The position numbers were made by a program, and so were the translations under genes. DNA of 44,905 nt, from positions 1 through 44,905 of the forward strand of contig JADLAY010000017.1 in NCBI GenBank assembly GCA_020849765.1. Direction: 5' to 3'. Positions 8,164 to 14,614 of the stretch are shown here, piece by piece. The number at the start of each line of letters is the position of its first letter. Positions within the stretch are counted from its first letter, which is position 1. Below the pieces are notes generated by a model. It saw only the letters and a program-made list of their open reading frames with translations. It searched no databases and was not told the DNA's origin. The stretch is from Anaerolineae bacterium (lineage in GTDB: Bacteria > Chloroflexota > Anaerolineae > Aggregatilineales > Phototrophicaceae).

Positions 8164-9366
8164 GTGACCGATCATTTCGCCAGACCCTCGCGGCGCCAAT
8201 TCATCGGTCTGCTCGGCGGTGGTGTGCTGGCAACCCTGCTCGGCGGACGACGGCTGGCACAGACGGCCAGCGCCCAGAGCATCCGCCGTGTGCACGTGCA
8301 AAGCTACAACCCGGCAGCGACGGCGACCGCCGCCGCCGTGCGCCAGGCATTCTTATCCGCGACCGATTTGAGCTGGCTGCACCAGGGCGACTCGGTCTTC
8401 GTCAAGGTCGCCAGCAATTCGAACTATGGGCCGCCTTCGGTCACGTCGCCGGACGTGCTGCAAGGCGTCGTCGGGCTGCTCAAAGAGGCGGGCGCGGGCG
8501 ACGTCTACGTCGGCGACATGAGCGGCGCCATGTTCGTGCGCCATCTCGCCGAAGGCTCGAAAGGCTCGACGCGCGACAACCTGCGCGCCAACGGCCTGCT
8601 TGAGGCGGCGGAGTCAGCCGGCGCGCTGATCCACTGCTTCGACGAGGTACCGTTCGAGACGGCCTACGTGCCCGGCGTTGTGCCCGGCGACAATCATTGG
8701 GGCGACGAGCTGCACGTGGCCGAGATCCTCGACCGCGTCGATCACGTCGTCAATCTGCCGCGCCTGGGCAAGCACGTGCTGGCCGGGGCCTCGCTGGGGC
8801 TGAAGAACGCTGTCGGCTGGATCAGCGATCACAGCCGGATGGTGCTCCACCGCGACGCTGCCAGCTTCCACATGAAGATCGCGGAAATCAATGCCATCCC
8901 GCAGCTTGCGGACAAGACACGCCTGACGCTGACGCTGGTCGACCGCGCGCTGACGACCTATGGCCCGGACTCCGGCTACAGTCTGGCGCTGGCGCAGCCG
9001 TTGATCGTCGCCTCGGACGACGTCGTCAGCCACGATCAGATCGCGCTGATGACGCTGCTGTGGGCACGCGGACAGACGCCGCGCACCGCCCTCGACGAAG
9101 ATCCGTATCCGGCGCAGTCGAACGGGCTGAACTGGTGGTTCGTGCGCGTGACCTGGGGCGAGTCCGCCAGCGAGACGCTGCCCGTCTACGACGATCTGGC
9201 GGCGGTCAGCGCGCCGACGCACATCAATTACGCCTACAACATCCTGCAAGGCGGGCGCCCGGATCGGATCGAGATCGTGCCCGGCGGGCTGCCGCTGGCG
9301 GAGGATTTCGTCGCGCTGCTCGACAGCTATCCCGATTTGCGCATCGCCGTGCGCGATTTGGTCTGA
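8164..9366 (+). CDS. Tat-exported DUF362 domain protein
   Basis: 400 residues starting at GTG (8164), with GAGGAGG eight bases upstream. The N-terminus has a twin-arginine signal, SRRQFIGLLGGGVLATLLGG, ending near TASAQ. The body is a DUF362 domain: VFVKVASNSNYGPPSVTSPDVLQGVVGLLKEAGAGDVYVGDMSG, later VVNLPRLGKHVLAGASLGLKNAVG and a C-terminal QPLIVASDDVVSHDQI. DUF362 proteins are often linked to iron-sulfur or redox functions, but no ferredoxin cysteines are present here. Export in folded form suggests a cofactor. Its TGA overlaps the ATG of the following pseudogene (TGATG). Confidence 0.88.
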   Translation: MTDHFARPSRRQFIGLLGGGVLATLLGGRRLAQTASAQSIRRVHVQSYNPAATATAAAVRQAFLSATDLSWLHQGDSVFVKVASNSNYGPPSVTSPDVLQGVVGLLKEAGAGDVYVGDMSGAMFVRHLAEGSKGSTRDNLRANGLLEAAESAGALIHCFDEVPFETAYVPGVVPGDNHWGDELHVAEILDRVDHVVNLPRLGKHVLAGASLGLKNAVGWISDHSRMVLHRDAASFHMKIAEINAIPQLADKTRLTLTLVDRALTTYGPDSGYSLALAQPLIVASDDVVSHDQIALMTLLWARGQTPRTALDEDPYPAQSNGLNWWFVRVTWGESASETLPVYDDLAAVSAPTHINYAYNILQGGRPDRIEIVPGGLPLAEDFVALLDSYPDLRIAVRDLV

Positions 9367-9771
9367 TGGAACGCATACAGGCGCTGCTCAACGCCGGCGA
9401 ATTGGAAGAAGCGGTGCTGGCATTTCTGCGAGAAATCGTCAGAATGCCGCCGCACGAACTCGAACCCTATCGCAAACTGGCCGCTTTCGTCGCGGGTCGC
9501 GGCGGCCCGCAGAATTCCACGGGAGTACCGGGTAGCGGACGATTATCGCCTTGAAGCCGAACGGTGCGCGCAGTTGCAAGTGCCCGTGTTGCTCTTGGTC
9601 GGCGGCGACGGCCCACCGTTCGCCAGGACGAACGTCGAAGCTTGAGACGCCGACCAGCCTGGCAGCGGCACGGTCGTCTTGCCCGGCCAACGCCATATCG
9701 CCACGGATACCGGGCCTACTCTGTTTGTCCGCGAGCGGGTGATGTTCCTGAACGAGGTCAGCCAGGCATAA
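9366..9771 (+). pseudogene. Decayed C-terminal half of an alpha/beta hydrolase
   Basis: The first stretch reads MERIQALLNAGELEEAVLAF..EIVRMPPHELEPYRKL, the lid-region pattern seen in the middle of a common alpha/beta hydrolase family. The frame then shifts near 9500-9515. In the next frame the expected continuation appears: PREYRVADDYRLEAE, then VPVLLLVGGDGPPFARTNVEA, a stop TGA at 9643-9645, then VVLPGQRHIATDTGPTLFVRE and the terminal TAA at 9769-9771. The catalytic acid region (GGDGPP) and histidine (GQRHIA) are recognisable, but the N-terminal half with the nucleophile elbow is absent. At least one frameshift, one stop and a 5' truncation make this a pseudogene. The fragment abuts the DUF362 stop, so it probably arrived by deletion or fusion. 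Confidence 0.8.
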
Positions 9772-9847
9772 GGCAAACTTTGCGATCATTGGCAGCGTCG
9801 TTCACATGCGCTAATATCGAAAATGCGTTCTACTGAGGACTGGCCTG

Positions 9848-10681
9848 ATGTTTGAGACCTATCGACCACACGCGCCCCTCTCACGTTACGTTCGCTGCCT
9901 GTGGCTGGTGGACGACCATGTGACCTACACGCGCGAAAAGATCCTGCCCAGCGGCTTCATCGAACTCATGATCAACTTTGGTAGTCCACATCGCGTGATC
10001 GACAAGGGCGACGAAACGTCGTTCAACCTGATGCGTCAGAGCTGGGTCGCAGGTTTTCAGACCGGGTACATCATCAACGAGCCGGTCGCGGAAACGCTCA
10101 TGCTCGGCGTGCGCTTCGAGCCGGGCGGTGCACATCCGTTCTTCGATTTCCCGATCTCCGAGCTGAGCAACGGCGTCATCGACATGGATTTGATCTGGGG
10201 GCGCTTCATCGACGAGGCGCGCGAGCGATTGGCCGAGGCCATCAGCGTCGAAGACAAGTTCCGCCTGATGGAAGCCCTGCTGCTCCAGCGTTTGTCCGAC
10301 CGCCATGGACTCGACGCCGTGCAGCACGCCGTGCGGGCGATCACGCAAAGCGAGGGACACCTGCCGATTCGCGCCTTGAGCGACGCCATGGGCATCAGCC
10401 ACAAGCACCTGAATCACCAGTTCAAGAGGATGATCGGCGTCACGCCCAAGGAACTCGCGCGCGTGATGCGGCTGCAGGCGGTGCTCCACACCATCGACCC
10501 ACGCCGCCCCATCGACTGGGCAGACATCGCCTATCGCTGCCACTACTACGATCAGGCGCACTTCAACCATGACTTCCAGGCCTTCACCGGTCTCAGTCCG
10601 ACAGCCTATGTCGAGCTGCGTGCGCATGTCTTCGGCGAGCTTGAGCCCGGCCAGGACGTGCATTTCGTACCCGTAGGTTAA
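9848..10681 (+). CDS. AraC-family transcriptional regulator
   Basis: 277 residues, ATG at 9848 with GAGGA eight bases upstream. The N-terminal half (YRPHAPLSRYVRCLWLVDD...LPSGFIELMINFG...GVRFEPGGAHPFF) is the ligand-sensing domain typical of AraC proteins annotated as DUF6597. The C-terminal 100 residues hold two helix-turn-helix motifs: LPIRALSDAMGISHKHLNHQFKRMIGVTPKELARVMRL, then DWADIAYRCHYYDQAHFNHDFQAFTGLSPTAY. It is likely an activator of nearby or distant genes; the ligand is unknown. The next gene downstream on this strand is the DUF4287 protein, about 100 bases away. Confidence 0.92.
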   Translation: MFETYRPHAPLSRYVRCLWLVDDHVTYTREKILPSGFIELMINFGSPHRVIDKGDETSFNLMRQSWVAGFQTGYIINEPVAETLMLGVRFEPGGAHPFFDFPISELSNGVIDMDLIWGRFIDEARERLAEAISVEDKFRLMEALLLQRLSDRHGLDAVQHAVRAITQSEGHLPIRALSDAMGISHKHLNHQFKRMIGVTPKELARVMRLQAVLHTIDPRRPIDWADIAYRCHYYDQAHFNHDFQAFTGLSPTAYVELRAHVFGELEPGQDVHFVPVG

Positions 10682-10779
10682 ATTTCTACAATACACCTGT
10701 TCTAGAACCGTGTATCTTTGCCTGTGGACCCAACGTCGGGAGCGTACGCCCCGGATTCACCACGTAGAAAGGAACCATG

Positions 10780-11352
10780 ATGGCGAAGGGCGCTCAGGAG
10801 TTTGAACGCGAGTTCATCGCGACGGCGGCAGCCAGGACCGGTCATGACCTGCAAAGCTGGATGGGGATCATCGGCGCGGCAGGGCTGGACAAGACTAACG
10901 CGATCATCAACTGGCTCAAGCAGGATCATGGCCTGAATCACATGCAGGCGTCGATCCTGACGGGTATTTACCTCAACGACGGCCAGCCGGTGCACGACTA
11001 CGACGTGCTGTTCGCGAAGCTGTTCGAGGGGAAAGAGAATCAGCGACCTCTCTACGAGGTGCTGAGTCAGCATCTTCAGGCCGGGCTGAGTGACGTGGAA
11101 TTCATCCCGACCAAAACGTATGTCTCCATGGAACATGAGCGTGTCTTCGGCTGCATCAAGATCAACCGGGCGAATCTTCGCATCGGTCTCGACCTGGGCG
11201 ACCGGCCATTCGACAGCTACGTGCAGCAGGCAAAGGGCCTCGGCGCCATGCCCAACATCGGCCACATGATCGAGATCACGAGTGTCGCGGATGTCAGCGA
11301 CGAACTGGTCGGCTATGTGGCGCAGGCCGCCGAGCGGACACGTCCGAAATAG
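10780..11352 (+). CDS. DUF4287 / DUF5655 domain protein
   Basis: 190 residues. Two ATG codons are adjacent (10777 and 10780); the AAAGGA site fits the second better. The N-terminal part (FIATAAARTGHDLQSWMGIIGAAGLDKTNAIINWLKQDHGLNHMQASIL) matches DUF4287, a helical domain. The C-terminal part (VEFIPTKTYVSMEHERVFGCIKINRANLRIGLDLG...HMIEITSVADVSDELVGYVAQAAERT) matches DUF5655. The domains occur together in many soil bacteria with no established function. It follows the AraC gene and may be its target; that is inference. Confidence 0.85.
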   Translation: MAKGAQEFEREFIATAAARTGHDLQSWMGIIGAAGLDKTNAIINWLKQDHGLNHMQASILTGIYLNDGQPVHDYDVLFAKLFEGKENQRPLYEVLSQHLQAGLSDVEFIPTKTYVSMEHERVFGCIKINRANLRIGLDLGDRPFDSYVQQAKGLGAMPNIGHMIEITSVADVSDELVGYVAQAAERTRPK

Positions 11353-11361
11353 CGGAGCGGG

Positions 11362-11670
11362 TCACTCAGCAGCGATACCTTTGCCACCCACAGCCACGAG
11401 ATTTATCTTCTCCGGGCGATCTGCCAGCAGTGGCAGCACCTGCTGGATCGCCGCACGCGTTGCTTCGTCAGTCAGGAAGGCATCGTGGGCCGCCTCACTG
11501 TGCCAGATCTCCGTCACCCAGACGGCGTCCGCTTCCGTCGGCGATGTGTTGACGAGGTACAGGTGGCAGTCAGCCAGGGGCTCGACGGAGTGCGCGGCAT
11601 TCAAAAGATGCTCGACCAGGGCGTCGCGCTGGCCGGGCTGCGCTCTGAACTTAACGTAGCATGCGTACAT
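11362..11670 (-). CDS. ABM-domain monooxygenase-like protein
   Basis: 102 residues from ATG at 11670; the open frame runs further up, but the extra sequence is not protein-like and overlaps hairpins. The sequence MYACYVKFRAQPGQRDALVEHLLNAA...ADAVWVTEIWHSEAAHDAFLT is a dimeric ferredoxin-like ABM (antibiotic biosynthesis monooxygenase) fold. Such proteins range from quinol monooxygenases to haem-degrading enzymes; this one cannot be assigned further. It is convergent with the DUF4287 gene, with stops nine bases apart. Confidence 0.85.
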   Translation of the reverse strand: MYACYVKFRAQPGQRDALVEHLLNAAHSVEPLADCHLYLVNTSPTEADAVWVTEIWHSEAAHDAFLTDEATRAAIQQVLPLLADRPEKINLVAVGGKGIAAE

Positions 11671-11751
11671 ATGTTGTGCTCGTTTTGGTGCGGGGGATCG
11701 GATCGCGCTCAGTATAGCATGATCGCCAGCGGCGCGCGGCGCAGATCCCGG

Positions 11752-11958
11752 CCACATGCTCGAAGCATCTGGTCGGCTCGGTGGAAGCTGCCTGAAGGTG
11801 GCTGCAAAAGGTGATTCCATTGCGCGGGCAAGGTTCTTGCCAGTATGGGCAGAACCTAAGTCACGCCGACTACGTCATCTGTGATGCTAAAAGCCTCAAC
11901 AACAGCCGCCTTCGAGGCGGCTTACCCCTTTCACCAGCCAGACCATTCGACGGTCTGG
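11752..11958. repeat. Second array of short hairpins with three-base loops
   Basis: Hairpins at 11752-11772 (CCACATGCT-cga-AGCATCTGG, one mismatch), 11786-11803 (AGCTGCCT/AGGTGGCT, with two wobble pairs), 11831-11857 (AGGTTCT ... AGAACCT), 11904-11922 (AGCCGCCT-tcg-AGGCGGCT) and 11938-11958 (CCAGACCAT-tcg-ACGGTCTGG, one mismatch). Several share the CT-NNN-AG closure seen at 2542-2671. The array lies between the ABM gene and the radical SAM promoter. Confidence 0.7.
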
Positions 11959-12033
11959 CGGACGCACCCCATTGCGAGATCGTTGTGATTTAACATGCCG
12001 AAAAATAATCCTCACCCAGAGCATTACTTTGCA

Positions 12034-12075
12034 TCGCTAAATAAATGCGCTAGAATTATTTAGCGACGCTAAATA
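12034..12075 (+). promoter_or_regulatory. Palindromic operator-like site upstream of radical SAM gene
   Basis: TATTTAGCGACGCTAAATA at 12056-12074 is a perfect 19-base odd palindrome. A third half-site, CGCTAAATAA at 12034-12043, forms a perfect 10-base inverted repeat with TTATTTAGCG at 12055-12064 across an 11-base spacer. Three copies of CGCTAAAT in a short AT-rich stretch look like a repressor-binding cluster. The site is about 150 bases upstream of the radical SAM start. The cognate regulator is not identified. Confidence 0.6.
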
Positions 12076-12222
12076 TTTTGTCGCCTCGGGCGGCCTCGAT
12101 CGTCGAGCGGGATGCAGCTCTACGCACAGCCCCGTTGCTTTGAGACAGTATGCCTCTCCCAACGGCCCTGACATCTCGATCCTCTGGTCGTACCCCGCCC
12201 CTTCAACTGGGAGAAAGCAAAA

Positions 12223-13494
12223 ATGGAACTGCTCAAGAGCAACATGTACCGGTTCCCGTGGTCGGGCAATGACAACCCGATCGGCTGGCTGGAAGTCACC
12301 GACAAGTGCAATACGTACTGCCGGGGCTGCTATCGCATCAACGGCATGCAGGGCCACAAGTCGTTGGAGCAGATCAAAGAGGAGATCAATCTGCTCAAGA
12401 AGTGGCGCAACTGTGACAACATCTCGATCGCCGGTGGCGAGCCGCTCATCCACCCGAACATCCTCGAGATCGTCGCTCACATCCGCAGCCTGAAGATGAA
12501 ACCGCTGATCCTGACCAACGCGATCAAGCTGTATGACAACCGTCAGTTGGTGGTCGACCTGAAGAAGGCCGGTGCCGTCGGCTTCACCTTCCACATCGAC
12601 AGTGAGCAGCAGCGCCCGCACTGGAAGGGCAAGACGGAACAGGATCTGTTCGAACTGCGCCAGTATTATGCGGACATGGTGCACGACGTCGGCGGGCTGT
12701 TCGCCAGCTTCGGTATGACCGTCTACCCCGGCAACCTGCACATGGTGCCGGAGATGGTCAGCTGGGCCAACAAGAATATTGACCGCGTCCACGGCCTGGT
12801 GCTGATCGGATTCCGCAATGCCGTGATGGAAGGCGACTTCGACTACTATGCCAACGGCCAGAAGGTCGACCTGCGCACGAGCTACGTCGCCGATTCCGAC
12901 GCCGAATCGTACCTGACCTCGGCGGACATCTACGCCAAGATCAAGGAATACTTCCCGCACTATGAGACGTCGGCCTACATGGGCGGCTCGCAGGTACACG
13001 ACAAGCTGACATGGCTGGTTTCGGCGCAGTTGGGCGCCAAGGGCAAGATGTACGGGTCGGCAGGCAAGAAGGTCATGGAACTGTTCCAGACGATCCATCA
13101 CCTGCAGCACGGCACCTACGTCATCTACTCGCCCAGCAACAAGATCCCGAAGATCGCCTTCGCGCTCGGCCTGTTTGACAAGGGCGTCCGCCAGACGCAT
13201 GCGCAGTTCTGGAAGGAAGTCCTGCGCAACCCGATGCGGCTGTTCCAGCCGATGTACGTCCAGAGCATCGGCATCATCCAGGGGCCGGATCTACTGGAAG
13301 ACGGGCGCGTCGACATGTGCGAAAGCTGCCCGGACATGACGGTTTGGGACGGCAAGCTGGTGCATTCGTGCCGAATGGACGAGTGGCGCCTCTATGGCAG
13401 CTACGTCCAGCCGCAGCCGCGCGAAGCCGCCGAAGGCGCGCTGATCGAGGCAGCCGCGATCCCGGTCAACGGGCGCGAACCCTCGCCGAACTAG
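12223..13494 (+). CDS. Radical SAM enzyme with C-terminal auxiliary cysteine motif
   Basis: 423 residues; ATG at 12223 is preceded by GGGAG. The radical SAM cluster motif is C29-x3-C33-x2-C36 in WLEVTDKCNTYCRGCYR. The SAM-binding GGEP follows in ISIAGGEPLIHPNI, as in the main radical SAM superfamily. Near the C-terminus C366-x2-C369-x13-C383 (DMCESCPDM...VHSC) could ligate a second iron-sulfur cluster, as in SPASM-like or other auxiliary-cluster enzymes. The reaction is unknown; no peptide precursor or tailoring partner is adjacent. It stands alone behind a palindromic operator-like element, which suggests tight regulation. Confidence 0.88.
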   Translation: MELLKSNMYRFPWSGNDNPIGWLEVTDKCNTYCRGCYRINGMQGHKSLEQIKEEINLLKKWRNCDNISIAGGEPLIHPNILEIVAHIRSLKMKPLILTNAIKLYDNRQLVVDLKKAGAVGFTFHIDSEQQRPHWKGKTEQDLFELRQYYADMVHDVGGLFASFGMTVYPGNLHMVPEMVSWANKNIDRVHGLVLIGFRNAVMEGDFDYYANGQKVDLRTSYVADSDAESYLTSADIYAKIKEYFPHYETSAYMGGSQVHDKLTWLVSAQLGAKGKMYGSAGKKVMELFQTIHHLQHGTYVIYSPSNKIPKIAFALGLFDKGVRQTHAQFWKEVLRNPMRLFQPMYVQSIGIIQGPDLLEDGRVDMCESCPDMTVWDGKLVHSCRMDEWRLYGSYVQPQPREAAEGALIEAAAIPVNGREPSPN

Positions 13495-13631
13495 CGTGTT
13501 TTACGGGGAGTCGTGCTCGGCGCGGCTCCCCGACAATTCCTCACATTCAGGCCCGCTTACGCAGCCGAATTCCGAGCCAGCGAATGATGTCCATTGTGCT
13601 ACACTGTAGGCAATGGGAGAGGTGTAAGCGC

Positions 13632-13871
13632 ATGGTCGAAAAAGTGATCACTCTGACCGATGAGCAGAATCGCCGCGCCGAAACATTAGCACGCGAATTG
13701 GGCTATGAGAACACCGATGCTTATTTGCGCGCGGTGATCGAGGATGCGCTCGCCGATGACATCACTACCGCCGAAGTGCTTGACGCGGTGAAAGATGGCA
13801 TTCGGGAGGCGCGTCGTGGCGGCGGTCTCAGCGTCGAGGAATTCCGGCGGCGAATGGCGCAAGATGACTGA
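13632..13871 (+). CDS. RelB/RHH-type antitoxin
   Basis: 79 residues from ATG at 13632. The sequence VEKVITLTDEQNRRAETLARELGYENTDAYLRAVIEDAL resembles ribbon-helix-helix antitoxins: a short beta strand followed by two helices. An acidic linker and a basic/amphipathic tail (DGIREARRGGGLSVEEFRRRM) would wrap the toxin. The next gene overlaps it by eight bases and encodes a RelE-like protein, the standard antitoxin-first order. The pair probably autoregulates its promoter. Confidence 0.85.
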   Translation: MVEKVITLTDEQNRRAETLARELGYENTDAYLRAVIEDALADDITTAEVLDAVKDGIREARRGGGLSVEEFRRRMAQDD

Positions 13872-14208
13872 TGTCGTCATTGGGACGAAATTCGAGCGCC
13901 TGGCTAAAAAACTGCGCAAGCGCTATCCCAACGTCATGCACGACATTGAGCCACTGATCGCCCAACTGGAGAGCGGCGCGACCCCCGGCGATCAACTTCA
14001 GGGCCTCCCCTACACGGTCTACAAAGTGAGAGTGCCAAACAGCGACGCCCAGCGCGGCAAGAGCGGCGGGTATCGGGTGCTGTACTACGTGCGCACTGCC
14101 GACATGGTTTACCTGATCGCTATCTACTCCAAGTCTGATCTTGAGAACTTAGCTGACGATCAAATCGTCGACGCGATTGCTGAAACATTCGAAGAAGACA
14201 ATTCCTAA
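13864..14208 (+). CDS. RelE/ParE-superfamily toxin
   Basis: 114 residues from ATG at 13864, inside the antitoxin 3' end (eight-base overlap). Sequence features: KFERLAKKLRKRYPNVMHDIEPLIAQLESGATPGDQLQGL, then YTVYKVRVPNSDAQRGKSGGYRVLYYVRTADMVYLIAIYSKSD. The second half is the RelE/ParE beta-sheet core with the YKVR / GGYRVLYYV / YLIAIYSKSD pattern of RelE-like mRNA interferases. Whether it cuts mRNA or poisons gyrase cannot be read from the sequence. Translation is likely coupled to the antitoxin. Confidence 0.88.
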   Translation: MTDVVIGTKFERLAKKLRKRYPNVMHDIEPLIAQLESGATPGDQLQGLPYTVYKVRVPNSDAQRGKSGGYRVLYYVRTADMVYLIAIYSKSDLENLADDQIVDAIAETFEEDNS

Positions 14209-14316
14209 CGGTCTTAACTGTCATCTCCTTCCAGTTCTTCGCGCCTCGTAACCGCCGAAAATATGTCGCTAAACTGCTAGATCTAGACCTCATGATTGTT
14301 GATTGGATACTCAGCG

Positions 14317-14583
14317 ATGCGCGCGATTGAAGTATTCGTGTACTGGCTGTTCTATGGAGGAATGACGGCGCTCGCGGGCCTGTTCATCTATGGCGGACTT
14401 GTACTTTGGCGAGCCGAGGGCCGAGTGCCTGTAAACCTCCGCAACGTAGAATGCATTCAGCCCAAAAAGCAAGTCAGGAAGTCCGACAACATTGAGCAGA
14501 AGATCATGGGGTTGATCTGCATGTTGATCGGCGCAATGGGCGTTGTATGGTCATGCAGCCAGCTGATTCATACGCTCGCTTAG
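14317..14583 (+). CDS. Small two-helix membrane protein, hypothetical
   Basis: 88 residues from ATG at 14317 (a TTG at 14296 in frame is an alternative). Two hydrophobic segments, about 5-30 (VFVYWLFYGGMTALAGLFIYGGLVLW) and 64-84 (IMGLICMLIGAMGVVWSCSQL), flank a basic loop. No ribosome-binding site is obvious and no family is recognised. It is convergent with the GH2 gene. Confidence 0.5.
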   Translation: MRAIEVFVYWLFYGGMTALAGLFIYGGLVLWRAEGRVPVNLRNVECIQPKKQVRKSDNIEQKIMGLICMLIGAMGVVWSCSQLIHTLA

Positions 14584-14614
14584 CGTACTTTTCTCGCCGA
14601 GTGAAGGTATCCCC

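Larger units (their letters stand above)
11671..12222. other. 552-base gene-free stretch: hairpin array plus AT-rich operator region
   Basis: No convincing gene lies here. From 11752 to 11958 it holds a second array of short hairpins. From about 12000 to 12080 it is AT-rich and carries the palindromic site upstream of the radical SAM gene. The remaining bases (12080-12222) would be the radical SAM leader and show no clear element. Confidence 0.7.

Noticed and set aside
12037..13200. 387-codon minus-strand open frame
   Set aside because: It is antisense to the radical SAM gene, which has clear motifs.
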